64,000 nucleotides of DNA from Clostridium sp031626875 (GCF_031626875.1 NZ_JANDMF010000003.1:175481-239480); one strand, 5' to 3'; positions 25,811-34,164 are shown, counted from the stretch's first letter. Translations and numbers: made by a program. The notes: generated by a model from the sequence alone, not told the origin.

Positions 25811-26293
25811 ATGAATCCTTTAATAAATATGTTACTAGCAAGTATGATGGGTGGTAACAATAATAGAATGGGAGGAAATCCACTAATGAGTATGCTCATG
25901 GGAGGCATGAATAATGGTGGTGGAAATCCTATGATGATGAATAATCCACTACTAAATATGCTTATGGGGGGCATGAATAATAACAATTCTGCACCAAATA
26001 TGAATAATAATCAAATGGAATCCTTAATGAACATGCTTCAAAATATGAATATCCCTAATGACAATACAGATGCTCCTGATGGAAATAACAGCAGTATGAA
26101 TAGCAATCCCTTAAATAATATGAATAGCAACCCTTTAATGAATATGTTCATGCAAAATGGAAATGGACAAAACAATATGAATGGTATGAATCCATTACTA
26201 AGCATGCTTATGGGTGGTATGAATAACCCTATGATGAATAATGGAAATTCTAACAGAGGTAGGCATCACAAACATTCTAGAAGGAAACATTAG
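25811..26293 (+). CDS. Methionine/asparagine-rich repeat protein, unknown function
   Basis: 160 residues, of which 32 are Met, with very high Asn and Gly. The core is an imperfect repeat, NPL-x-x-MLMGGMNN, seen at least four times (NPLMSMLMGGMNN, NPLLNMLMGGMNN, NPLLSMLMGGMNN), and the tail is basic and His-rich (RGRHHKHSRRKH). There is no signal peptide and no known domain. The ATG has a GAGGTG ribosome site and a terminator follows, so it is a genuine gene. Met-rich low-complexity proteins can bind Cu(I) or form coat/assembly material; neither is proven. Confidence 0.75.
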   Translation: MNPLINMLLASMMGGNNNRMGGNPLMSMLMGGMNNGGGNPMMMNNPLLNMLMGGMNNNNSAPNMNNNQMESLMNMLQNMNIPNDNTDAPDGNNSSMNSNPLNNMNSNPLMNMFMQNGNGQNNMNGMNPLLSMLMGGMNNPMMNNGNSNRGRHHKHSRRKH

Positions 26294-26303
26294 TATAATT
26301 ACT

Positions 26304-26335
26304 TAAAAAAGTGAACTCATATGAATTCACTTTTT
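26304..26335. terminator. Bidirectional terminator
   Basis: The stem AAAAAAGTGAA / TTCACTTTTTT lies between the convergent Met-rich gene and helical hypothetical gene. Confidence 0.8.
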
Positions 26336-26343
26336 TAGTTTAT

Positions 26344-26907
26344 CTAAATATTAAATTGTGTTATAATTCCCTTTGCCATTTCATCAGCCATATCTAAGGC
26401 TTGATCTTCAATCTGATCAAACACCTCAATATCCTTGGCATATTGCTTTCCAAGCCTATTAACAGCCTCACTTTCAACTAATTTTAAATGATTATATAAC
26501 ATTCCTTGCCAGTCTTCTCTTTTCCAATAGGGGTTAATTTCTCCTAGAAGAGCTGCAATTTCATCTGCATTATGATACCATTTTTTCTTTGCTTCACCTG
26601 CAGCTTCAGTGCTTCCTGCTTTTGCAGCTTTAACTAAATCAGCAGCAATAAGTAAATGTTGTTCAAGAAGACTCTTAAAATTATTTGCTTTATCTACTCC
26701 ATAAAATTCTTTAAGCACTTCTCCAAAATCTGCTGGATTACGAAGCAACCTATTTGTCACCAATTCTAAATCTCCAAGTCCTTCTGCCTCACTTATAATA
26801 AAAGATCTAGTCCATACTCCATGCTGTTCCCATAGTTTTCGAAATGTATTAATTAATTTTAGTTTATCTACAGTGATATCATAATCACCAGATTCATTTC
26901 TATACAT
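26344..26907 (-). CDS. Conserved helical protein (often mislabelled acetylglutamate kinase)
   Basis: 187 residues from the ATG at 26907 (GGAG six to seven bases upstream); an in-frame TTG at 26919 is less likely. All helical and soluble, with conserved blocks LWEQHGVWTRSFIISEAEGL, VTNRLLRNP, HLLIAADLV, WYHNADEIAALL and INPYWKREDW. I recall this family in Bacilli and Clostridia, sometimes given the name acetylglutamate kinase without sequence support. No kinase motif is visible. The conserved Trp, His and Glu positions hint at a metal- or haem-type four-helix bundle, which is only a guess. Confidence 0.75.
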   Translation of the reverse strand: MYRNESGDYDITVDKLKLINTFRKLWEQHGVWTRSFIISEAEGLGDLELVTNRLLRNPADFGEVLKEFYGVDKANNFKSLLEQHLLIAADLVKAAKAGSTEAAGEAKKKWYHNADEIAALLGEINPYWKREDWQGMLYNHLKLVESEAVNRLGKQYAKDIEVFDQIEDQALDMADEMAKGIITQFNI

Positions 26908-26983
26908 AAAATTCTCCAAAAATCTTATTTATATTAATTTATGACTAATAAAAAATTTCGTTACTTCCACATGTTTCTGTATT

Positions 26984-27286
26984 CTATTTTATTTTCTTCT
27001 TAATTCCATCATATAGATACCTTAGATATTCTGTATCAACACTCTCACTTTCAAGGAAATTTAATCTTTCATGAACATTACTAATAGTTTCTCTTGCTGC
27101 TCTATAATCCTTTTGCTTTATACAAATACTTGTATATTCTAATAAATAGTCTATTTTTTTCACAAGTTTAGCTAAATCTTCTCTATCCTCATTTACTAAA
27201 TCTATCAATAATGAATATATCTTAGTAGATGTTGTATCCTTTGATGAAAATAAAAAATCATTATTCTTACTAGTTACTTTTGCCAT
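26984..27286 (-). CDS. Hypothetical small helical protein
   Basis: 100 residues with a good AGAGGAAA ribosome site. It is predicted all-helical and charged (for example LVNEDREDLAKLVKKIDYLL and YRAARETISNVHERLNFL), without cysteines or membrane segments. It lies 22 bases after the end of a decayed gene and may once have been its operon partner. No family recognised. Confidence 0.55.
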   Translation of the reverse strand: MAKVTSKNNDFLFSSKDTTSTKIYSLLIDLVNEDREDLAKLVKKIDYLLEYTSICIKQKDYRAARETISNVHERLNFLESESVDTEYLRYLYDGIKKKIK

Positions 27287-27308
27287 TATTTTTCCTCTTA
27301 ACTTTCCT

Positions 27309-28025
27309 TTATTCTACCTTTACATCATTCCAAAATTTAGAGAAGTTATAATCATACATTTCTCCTTCATAATACATTCCAATAAGTAACCTTTTATTTA
27401 AAGGTACTCCATATACTTTTGGCTTACCCCCACCAACTTCTATAGCGGAATTTTTTAGTTTTTTTCCTGTAATTAAACTTTCCAAATTACAACTACTTAT
27501 CCCAATCCATGGACTAGTAAAATTTGACCCCAAGTTTTTATCTGCATATCAAACATTATATGATATTTTCTTGTTTATTTCTATATCCCAACTCATACTT
27601 CCTGCATCACTCATATATTCAGGATGATTTTTAGCTTCCTCTTCAGTAACTAAACATTTTCCTTTCATATATTTCTCTGTTAAAGTGCATTCTTGAACAT
27701 TAATTTCTAGCTTATCTTTTACATATTTAAAATCGCTTATAGGATAAAAGTTATGAATTTGTTTCGGGTTTTCCCCCAAGCTCCTGCCTTAATTAAAAAA
27801 TATGATGGTTTAATACCTTTTCTTTGATTTTCTTTAAGTTGTCCTAAAATAGGTTTATCTCCTCCAAGGGCAGGATTACATATAAAATATTCTACAAAAA
27901 ATGCTTTTTCTTCACCAGTTTCTCTATTTATTCCTGTGAAAGAATGCCACCACCAATCATAACCTTTTTTTCCCTAAGAGTCCTTTTAACATATAAAGAT
28001 TTCGGGTTAAATCACTTTTATTCAT
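27309..28025 (-). pseudogene. Decayed lipocalin-like (tocopherol-cyclase-like) gene
   Basis: Three frames on the minus strand make one broken protein. From an ATG at 28025 the frame reads to KGLLGKK, then an extra A in a run of seven shifts it; the next frame carries GYDWWWHSFTGI, VEYFICNPALGG and SYFLIKAGAWG. A missing G in a G-run (about 27772-27776) shifts it again into ENPKQIHNFYP through to ISYNV. An in-frame TGA follows, then YADKNLGSNF and SPWIGISSCNLESL to the stop at 27309. As I recall the family, about 50 residues between YNV and YADKN and the C-terminal end are missing. Related proteins are tocopherol-cyclase-like lipocalins, of unknown role in Clostridium. Confidence 0.65.
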
Positions 28026-28039
28026 ATATTAAATTTAAT

Positions 28040-28064
28040 AAACTGCATAATTAAAATGCAGTTT
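28040..28064 (-). terminator. Hairpin ending the sigma-factor operon
   Basis: AAACTGCAT pairs perfectly with ATGCAGTTT over a 7-base loop, followed on the minus strand by TTTATTAAATTT. It sits just before the decayed gene's ATG. Confidence 0.5.
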
Positions 28065-28088
28065 ACTCCTCTCTCCTCAATTTCATTC

Positions 28089-28139
28089 TTTACTTAAATG
28101 CATAATAACTCTTCTTTGTATAAAGATACAAATATACTT
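28089..28139 (-). repeat. Imperfect direct repeat of a gene start (second copy)
   Basis: These 51 bases resemble 28334-28384; the first 22 are identical. Both contain an ATG CAT TTA AGT AAA start, but this copy stops after a few codons and has a weakened ribosome site (AAGAAG in place of AAGGAGGAAAG). Confidence 0.6.
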
Positions 28140-28157
28140 CAAATTATCATATGAAAA

Positions 28158-28348
28158 CTATTTGAAAGCACTAATATCTTTTATTATATACATGGTGTTA
28201 ATTGCACAACTAATTATTGCCAAAATAATAATTGCAATATAACTCATGCTTCCTTGTTTTGAATATCCAATATAAGAAATAATAATAAATAAAATTGTTA
28301 AAACATACAAAAATATAAGCTTTAATTTCTTTTTTTACTTAAATGCAT
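28158..28348 (-). pseudogene. Frameshifted small two-helix membrane protein
   Basis: The ATG at 28348 has an excellent AAGGAGGAAAG ribosome site eight bases upstream and starts MHLSKK. A run of seven A (28330-28336) is one base short; adding one A yields a 63-residue protein with two hydrophobic helices (IFLYVLTILFIIISYIGY and YIAIIILAIISCAINTMY) ending at TAG 28158. As read, it stops after eight codons. It follows the ABC permease stop by 40 bases and is probably the last gene of the sigma-factor operon. The shift could be decay, phase variation or a sequencing error. Confidence 0.6.
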
Positions 28349-28384
28349 AATAACTTTCCTCCTTGTAAAGATGCCGATATACTT
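28334..28384 (-). repeat. Imperfect direct repeat of a gene start (first copy)
   Basis: Partner of 28089-28139. It holds the ribosome site and start codon of the frameshifted small membrane protein. Confidence 0.6.
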
Positions 28385-28388
28385 TTAA

Positions 28389-29195
28389 TTATTGTATTAC
28401 ATCTAATTTAAGCTCCTTTTTTCCATATAAAGATAATGTTCTTTTATAACAAAACTTATATAATAGACATACTCCTATTAACATTAATATTAAATTATAA
28501 ATTAATGTATTAAGTAGATTTACACCAGAGTACAATTCTATGGTAAACAACTTACCTAAGTTCAGGTCAATAATATTATTAAATTGCCATATTTCAAATA
28601 AAACCTGAGTTAGTATAACATAAAATACTGGGAGTATATATCCTACAAACTTCTTATTAGTTATTGTTGTTATACCTAAAATAAATGTTGAAAATGTAAC
28701 TGAAGAAATAGGAATAACTATACATATCAATAAAACATATGATATTTTTGATATATCATCAAATATTACAAATGCTCCTGCTGATACATCTTTAAATCCT
28801 CTATTATTCACCCCATAGATAATAATAAAATATATTATTATAATTAAATGACTAAATAGAAATATAATTGAATTTACTAATGCATTTACTACTAATTTTA
28901 CTTTATAATAAGTTTTTACATCTATAATTTCTAATAATTTTTCCATAAACCCTGTTTTCTTATCTGTAATTACAGATGTAGAGTATACTACACCAGCTAT
29001 TATTGGTCCTATGAAAACAAAGTAAGACATACCAGTGACTCTTAAAAAATATTCTATTCCATCTAATTCTGTTAAATGAAATCTTACTTCATCTATATAT
29101 GGTATTAGCAAACTAATTAATATTGCTATAAATGATATAATAGTCTTCCAAGAAAATAAAGCTCTCTTTAGTTCTAGTTTAAAATATGTTTTCAT
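28389..29195 (-). CDS. ABC-2 type permease-like membrane protein
   Basis: 268 residues from the ATG at 29195 (GGGGAAA eight bases upstream). About six membrane segments with an ABC-2 permease-like opening (MKTYFKLELKRALFSWKTII). No ATPase gene is adjacent, so it either borrows one or has another role. It begins inside the terminal region of the anti-sigma operon (16 bases after that stop codon), which suggests it belongs to the envelope-stress regulon controlled by the sigma factor. Confidence 0.8.
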   Translation of the reverse strand: MKTYFKLELKRALFSWKTIISFIAILISLLIPYIDEVRFHLTELDGIEYFLRVTGMSYFVFIGPIIAGVVYSTSVITDKKTGFMEKLLEIIDVKTYYKVKLVVNALVNSIIFLFSHLIIIIYFIIIYGVNNRGFKDVSAGAFVIFDDISKISYVLLICIVIPISSVTFSTFILGITTITNKKFVGYILPVFYVILTQVLFEIWQFNNIIDLNLGKLFTIELYSGVNLLNTLIYNLILMLIGVCLLYKFCYKRTLSLYGKKELKLDVIQ

Positions 29196-29211
29196 TACTA
29201 TTTCCCCTTTA

Positions 29212-30189
29212 TCAATATTTATCTGCAATTGCACCCATTGTGGATGCTTTAATAAACTCCTTAGTCCTTAAGGATTTTAAAGCATTGACATCACCACTTA
29301 CAACTACTCCAATTATCTTTAAATCTTCTTTAATAAGTTTATCTTTTCCATTGCTTAATGTATTGTATATATTGAAATACTCATTCTTAAGTTTTCCACT
29401 TTCTTTTTTGCTCATTATTGTATTTATAAAATCTGTTTCTGGATTGCTAAGTAGATTACCTTGACTATCTAACCCTTTAATTCCATACACCCTAAATTCA
29501 TCAATTGGTAATTTCGAATCAATTATTTGATTTTTAGGAATTGTATCAACCCAATACCAATTTAAAGTAACTTCTTTTGGAATTATACTTTTTACTTCAT
29601 CTATTGAGTAATCTTTATCAAAGGATAGAGATACTTCTGCCAATTTATTTTTATCTATTTCATTAAGTCTCTCTAAATCATTTTTATAATGTTCATATTG
29701 AATTGTTGGATAATAAAATTCCATGATTGGTCTTCCTACTTTATTATAATCAGTTCTTTTCTGCGTCCTATCTATTTGTTCTAAAATATTATCTCCCCCA
29801 CTTCCATATGACACATTTATTAAAGGCATATAAGTATAGCCTTCTTTATAATCACCATCAGTTATAACTTTATTTCCTAAAAATTTATATTTAACATATT
29901 CAATATCTCCAACCATAATACTATCATAGTTCTGTATAGCCCCTACATATGTATTTGGCATAGATATACAAGATAACTCATATAACTTTTTTGTTTTTTC
30001 ATCTCCCATTCTATTTAATATGGTAGTGTTTGAAATCATTAATGTAAAGATAATGATAACAAATATCATCAAACTAACCATTCCCGTTCTTACTGTTGAA
30101 AAAAATTTAACTCTTCTAATTGCTTTATTAAAAGTAGGCTTTTTATTTGTCTCAAATAATTCTCTTAACTTTTCATCATCGCTCTTCAT
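29212..30189 (-). CDS. Membrane anti-sigma factor (Sigma_reg_N / Sigma_reg_C type)
   Basis: 325 residues from the ATG at 30189, with GGAGGG upstream, overlapping the sigma gene by 14 bases. A short cytoplasmic N-terminus (KLRELFETNKKPTFNKAIRR), one membrane segment (about residues 36-58), and a large external domain ending in KIIGVVVSGDVNALKSL, a layout shared with sigma-regulating proteins of the YhdL type. It should bind and hold the ECF sigma factor until an envelope signal arrives. Confidence 0.82.
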   Translation of the reverse strand: MKSDDEKLRELFETNKKPTFNKAIRRVKFFSTVRTGMVSLMIFVIIIFTLMISNTTILNRMGDEKTKKLYELSCISMPNTYVGAIQNYDSIMVGDIEYVKYKFLGNKVITDGDYKEGYTYMPLINVSYGSGGDNILEQIDRTQKRTDYNKVGRPIMEFYYPTIQYEHYKNDLERLNEIDKNKLAEVSLSFDKDYSIDEVKSIIPKEVTLNWYWVDTIPKNQIIDSKLPIDEFRVYGIKGLDSQGNLLSNPETDFINTIMSKKESGKLKNEYFNIYNTLSNGKDKLIKEDLKIIGVVVSGDVNALKSLRTKEFIKASTMGAIADKY

Positions 30190-30691
30190 AATTTTCCCTC
30201 CATAACTTTTTAAATTGTTCTCTAGCTCTAAATAGATAGGTTTTAACCGTATTTTCACTTATTTCTAAAAGTTCAGCTATTTCCTTATAAGATAAGTCCA
30301 TTTCATATTTAAAGAACAACAAATTCTTATTTATATCACTTATAGAATTTAAAATTTTAAGAATCTCTTCCTTTTTTTCTATATCTAATATAAAATCTTC
30401 AACTAATTTGTTTTCCTTTAATCTTTCTTTAAAAATCTCTTCGTCAAGACTTATGTGAGCATGTCTATTATTTTTTCTACATAAATCGTAATATTTGTTT
30501 ATTGCTACTTTAAATAGCCAAGAAGATAATTTATCTTCCTGTATACCATCAATATACTTTAATGCTTTATAGAAGGTATCTTGTACTATGTCTTCAGCAT
30601 TTTCTTCGCTACATCCAAGCTTAATCAAATATTTATGTATGAGATACATTTTTTCCTTAAACATCTCAATTATCAATTCATTACTCATCAT
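30176..30691 (-). CDS. ECF-type RNA polymerase sigma factor
   Basis: 171 residues. Region 2 (CSEENAEDIVQDTFYKALKY, then LSSWLFKVAINKYYDL) and region 4 (FKYEMDLSYKEIAELL, ISENTVKTYLFRAREQFKKL) are complete. It directs RNA polymerase to a small stress regulon. It overlaps the anti-sigma gene, so the two proteins are made in ratio. An ACGTC element upstream may be part of its own promoter, but no matching -35 was found. Closest layout: SigM/SigV-like operons of Firmicutes. Confidence 0.92.
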   Translation of the reverse strand: MMSNELIIEMFKEKMYLIHKYLIKLGCSEENAEDIVQDTFYKALKYIDGIQEDKLSSWLFKVAINKYYDLCRKNNRHAHISLDEEIFKERLKENKLVEDFILDIEKKEEILKILNSISDINKNLLFFKYEMDLSYKEIAELLEISENTVKTYLFRAREQFKKLWRENYEER

Positions 30692-30872
30692 TACCTCCTT
30701 CCATAAAGTAAATTAGTTAAAAGCTTTAATTTTGAAATACTCCTATTAATAAGACGTTATAAAACCAAAGATGTATACACTTATTTTACATAAACATATA
30801 TATTTTCCAAGTAATATATATATGAGATACTAACATATTAGATAAAAAGTGAAATATTAAACTACAAAATGT

Positions 30873-30911
30873 AATACATCTATTTTTATAAAATGCAAAA
30901 ATAGATGCATT
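30873..30911 (+). promoter_or_regulatory. Hairpin upstream of amtB
   Basis: AATACATCTATTTTT pairs with AAAAATAGATGCATT (one mismatch) over a 9-base loop, about 130 bases before amtB. It may end the reverse sigma-factor promoter region or act in an amtB leader. The remainder of the 350-base gap is plain AT-rich sequence. Confidence 0.35.
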
Positions 30912-31043
30912 ATATTTATTAATTTGTATAAAATAAGTATTTAATATTGTAAAAAGTCAAATAATGCTTTAATGTTTATTGTGGTATTTGTTTACATTAT
31001 TATTTTGTGTATTAAACAACTTGTGTTAGGAGGAATATAATAA

Positions 31044-32279
31044 ATGAACAATTTAAATGGGGCAGATATGGGATTTATAATTTTTTCAGCTGCATTAGTA
31101 ATGCTTATGATACCAGGTTTAGCACTTTTTTATGGGGGGCTTGTTAGAAGTAAAAATGTGTTAAGTACTACAATGCATAGCTATACATCATTAATTATAA
31201 TCTCAGTACTTTGGATTTTGGTAGGCTATTCTTTAGTATTTGGGCCAGATTTTCATGGAATTATAGGGGGTTTTGATTGGGCTTTCTTATCTAATATAGG
31301 GATAGAACCTAATAGTGATTATGCAACAACAATCCCTCACTTACTTTTTGTAATTTTTCAAATGATGTTTGCAGCTATAACTGTAGCAGTTATTTCTGGT
31401 TCTTTTGCTGAACGTATGAGATTTGGAGCCTTCGTATTATTTATAATCTTATGGAGTATTTTTGTATACGATCCTATTGCTCACTGGGTATGGGGCAATG
31501 GTGGTTGGCTTAAGAATTTAGGTGTTCTAGATTTTGCTGGAGGAAATGTTGTTGAAATTAACTCTGGTATATCAGGATTAATAACAGCTATTGTAATAGG
31601 AAAGAGAAAAAAAGCTGTTCCAAATCCTCATCATATTCCAATGGCTATCCTTGGAGGCGGTTTATTATGGTTTGGTTGGTTTGGATTCAATGCTGGAAGT
31701 GCACTTGCTATAAACGGAGTTGCAGTTAATGCATTCTTAACAACCAATACAGCTGCAGCTGCTGGTGGAATCTCTTGGATTATATTAGAATGGATAATTA
31801 ATAAAAAACCAACAGTTTTAGGTGCAATAACTGGGTCGATTGCAGGTTTAGTTGCAATAACTCAAAGCGCTGGTTTTGTTACACCTTTATCTTCAATTGT
31901 TATAGGATTTATTGGAGGAGTAGTTAGCTTTTTAGCTATAGTTTACCTAAAAAGAAAACTTGGTTATGATGATGCTTTAGATGCTTTTGGATGTCATGGA
32001 ATTGCAGGATTATGGGGAGCTGTAGCAACTGGTTTATTCTCTACTACTTCTGTAAATCCAGCAGGTGCTAATGGATTATTTTATGGAAGTTTTGAACTAC
32101 TTAAAGTAAATATCATATCAGCTTTTTCATGCGCTTTATATGCTGGAGTTGTAACATTTTTAATATTAAAACTTATTAGCTTAGTTACTAAATTAAGAAC
32201 AGATAAAGAAGAAGAAAGTTCTGGACTAGACCTTTCATTACATGGTGAAGAAGCTTATAATGGAATTAATAATATATAA
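31044..32279 (+). CDS. amtB: Ammonium transporter
   Basis: 411 residues with about eleven membrane segments. Family motifs are visible: FYGGLVRSKN, FGPDFHG, FAERMRFGAF, DPIAHWVWG (pore Trp/His) and GCHGIAGLWG with the second pore His. It imports ammonium as NH3/H+ and is usually blocked by GlnK at the inner surface. A GGAGGA ribosome site precedes the ATG, and glnK starts 20 bases after its stop, the standard amtB-glnK pair. Confidence 0.97.
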   Translation: MNNLNGADMGFIIFSAALVMLMIPGLALFYGGLVRSKNVLSTTMHSYTSLIIISVLWILVGYSLVFGPDFHGIIGGFDWAFLSNIGIEPNSDYATTIPHLLFVIFQMMFAAITVAVISGSFAERMRFGAFVLFIILWSIFVYDPIAHWVWGNGGWLKNLGVLDFAGGNVVEINSGISGLITAIVIGKRKKAVPNPHHIPMAILGGGLLWFGWFGFNAGSALAINGVAVNAFLTTNTAAAAGGISWIILEWIINKKPTVLGAITGSIAGLVAITQSAGFVTPLSSIVIGFIGGVVSFLAIVYLKRKLGYDDALDAFGCHGIAGLWGAVATGLFSTTSVNPAGANGLFYGSFELLKVNIISAFSCALYAGVVTFLILKLISLVTKLRTDKEEESSGLDLSLHGEEAYNGINNI

Positions 32280-32299
32280 TTTAAGGGGATGAATACTAT

Positions 32300-32659
32300 A
32301 TGGATAAAATGACTAAAATTGATATTATAACTAATACAAGTAAGTTTGAAGAATTAAAAGATGAATTAAACAAAATAGGCATACAAGGAATGACAGTATC
32401 TAATGTTTTAGGTTGTGGAGTACAAAAAGGACATAAAGAATACTATAGAGGTGTACCTGTTGATATAAATTTATTACCAAAGTTAAAAATAGAAATCATA
32501 GTATGTGAAATTCCTGTAGATTTAGTTATAGAAACAGCAAAAAGAGTTCTTAAAACTGGAAAAATGGGTGATGGTAAAATTTTTGTTTATGATGTACAAA
32601 ATGTAGTAAGAATTAGTACTGATGAAGAAGGCAAAGCTGCTCTTCAAAATTATGAATAG
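32300..32659 (+). CDS. glnK: Nitrogen regulatory protein P-II
   Basis: 119 residues, full P-II fold. The T-loop holds KGHKEYYRGVPVD with the Tyr that can be modified; the B-loop is KTGKMGDGKIF. It senses ATP/ADP and 2-oxoglutarate and gates AmtB. I chose the name glnK because it is encoded directly downstream of amtB. Terminator follows at 32733. Confidence 0.93.
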   Translation: MDKMTKIDIITNTSKFEELKDELNKIGIQGMTVSNVLGCGVQKGHKEYYRGVPVDINLLPKLKIEIIVCEIPVDLVIETAKRVLKTGKMGDGKIFVYDVQNVVRISTDEEGKAALQNYE

Positions 32660-32732
32660 AAAATATAAGGTTAAAATATTAAGAAAAACATTAAATATGT
32701 AACTTGTTATAATTTTATAATTTATAATATAA

Positions 32733-32769
32733 AAATAACATGGGGATTTATTAACTCATGTTATTTTTT
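32733..32769 (+). terminator. Terminator of amtB-glnK
   Basis: AAATAACATG pairs with CATGTTATTT, followed by TTTTTT on the plus strand. Confidence 0.85.
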
Positions 32770-32818
32770 AATTGAACAAATGTAAAGCTAAATAAATATA
32801 CGAAATGGAGTTAATATT

Positions 32819-33010
32819 ATGAATGGAAAAGTACGAAAAGATATAAATGTTGGTACAAAAGTATTGATTGTGCAAAAGCAGGACCAACGTTCTGGAAAAT
32901 TAACTGAAGGTGTAGTTCAAAAAATACTTACGAATTCAGCAGTACACCCTCGTGGTATCAAAGTAATGATTGAAAGTGGAGTTGTTGGTAGAGTTCAACA
33001 AATAAAATAG
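32819..33010 (+). CDS. ywbE: YwbE family protein
   Basis: 63 residues with the full family pattern: GTKVLIVQKQDQRSGKLTEG, then HPRGIKVMIESGVVGRVQQI. This is a small beta-barrel (DUF2196) conserved in Firmicutes, probably nucleic-acid binding, function not established. The ATG follows AATGGAG. It is a lone gene. Confidence 0.93.
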   Translation: MNGKVRKDINVGTKVLIVQKQDQRSGKLTEGVVQKILTNSAVHPRGIKVMIESGVVGRVQQIK

Positions 33011-33098
33011 CAATAAAATGAACAGATTTTCCATAATTTCATAATATGTAATATAGATAACTTTCTATATAATTTATAAAGCAAAGGATGAAAGAAAT

Positions 33099-33461
33099 AT
33101 GGAAGATGCTTCTCTTTTTGCTGTCACTACAGAAACATCTCAAGAGACTATGGTTATAAATCTTAATTTAGGTAATACTGATTCAAACTTTTCAACAAAT
33201 CCAAACATTAATATAGTTAAGTATTTATCTATTGATGGGGGTGTTACTTGGTTTAATTCTAACACTCAGCCATTTCCACAAGTACTAATTGGTGATAGTG
33301 TCTTATATAAGTATGTTGTAACAAATATCAGTGAGTCTGATTTAAACAATCTAATTTTAATTGATATAAAATTAGATATATATATACCTATAGTAATACT
33401 TGAACAAGGTGCTAATTTTGAATTCATTACAAGTATATTACAATATTCAAAAACGTTCTAA
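33099..33461 (+). CDS. Single-domain fragment of a surface repeat protein (DUF11/DUF7507-like)
   Basis: 120 residues. The stretch SIDGGVTWFNSNT followed by VLIGDSVLYKYVVTN and an LNNLILIDI strand is one module of the DUF11/DUF7507 type found in many copies in bacterial surface proteins. Here a single module stands alone, with no signal peptide or anchor, so it looks like a relic of a larger gene or a small intracellular cousin. The ribosome site is weak (AAAGGA). Confidence 0.6.
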   Translation: MEDASLFAVTTETSQETMVINLNLGNTDSNFSTNPNINIVKYLSIDGGVTWFNSNTQPFPQVLIGDSVLYKYVVTNISESDLNNLILIDIKLDIYIPIVILEQGANFEFITSILQYSKTF

Positions 33462-33469
33462 CATTAAAA

Positions 33470-33495
33470 CCCTTGATATTTACACATATCAAGGG
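33470..33495. terminator. Hairpin between convergent genes
   Basis: Perfect stem CCCTTGATAT / ATATCAAGGG with a 6-base loop; TTTT follows on the minus strand, so it mainly serves the leftward gene. Confidence 0.65.
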
Positions 33496-33564
33496 CTATA
33501 TTAAAAATCTTATAGTTTAGTATTTATCTGATTTCAACCATTAATGAGTCATTATAATTATACC

Positions 33565-34164
33565 TTATAAAACTACTTTTGGTTCTTCATCACTTGCCAA
33601 TCCAATGTTACACAACTCTTTTAAAACTTCTGAAAAAAGCTCATACAAATCTTTAAGTCTGTCTATCTCTTTTATGACATCAGGAATTTCGAAATAAAGC
33701 TCATCAACACCTTTTGGAAAACGTGATTTAAAAAAGCCTTCATCATCTTTTATTTCAAGATTAATTTTAGATTGATTTTGTATTAATCTTCTTATATTTT
33801 CATTTGCAAACAGTTGTTTTGCCTTTTCTTCATTGTTACTTTTTAATGTAAAAGCTTCATCAAAATTTTCATCACCAATTTCAATATCCTTCATACCTAA
33901 GATTTTACCTAGTCCATTAAAGAATCCTCTTTTAGATATTTTAAAATAGAAATTATCAAGGTTTATAAAAGGCACTCTAATTCTTGTATATGTTATTGGA
34001 GCAGTTCCTACCTGTACTGTATAAGTATCTAATACAATAACCCAATTATCTACATGTGCTTCAACTCTATATCCTTCCCAAAATCCTTTTTTCACATAAT
34101 CAGCTTGAATTTCTTTAGCTAGTTGTTGCCAAATCTCTTTTTGGCTTGGTCCAAATAATCCCAT
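33565..34164 (-). CDS. Hypothetical conserved protein
   Basis: 199 residues, soluble, starting with GLFGPSQKEIWQQLAKEI and holding an antiparallel-beta core (VEAHVDNWVIVLDTYTVQVG, YTRIRVPFI). No signal peptide, no cysteines in pairs, no recognised family. It lies 21 bases downstream of the dus gene with a GGAGG ribosome site and probably shares its mRNA. Confidence 0.65.
   Translation of the reverse strand: MGLFGPSQKEIWQQLAKEIQADYVKKGFWEGYRVEAHVDNWVIVLDTYTVQVGTAPITYTRIRVPFINLDNFYFKISKRGFFNGLGKILGMKDIEIGDENFDEAFTLKSNNEEKAKQLFANENIRRLIQNQSKINLEIKDDEGFFKSRFPKGVDELYFEIPDVIKEIDRLKDLYELFSEVLKELCNIGLASDEEPKVVL

Noticed and set aside
25741..25986. Minus-strand open frame with many Met/Pro/Ile opposite the Met-rich gene
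   Set aside because: It is the mirror of the repetitive plus-strand gene, has no ribosome site and crosses its promoter.
25811..26293. Repeats in the Met-rich gene as a CRISPR or minisatellite array
   Set aside because: The frame, codon pattern and start/stop signals show coding repeats; the units are neither constant nor separated by unique spacers.
30745..30760. ACGTC element upstream of the ECF sigma gene as an ECF autoregulatory promoter
   Set aside because: No AAC-type -35 element at the right 16-17 base spacing was found.
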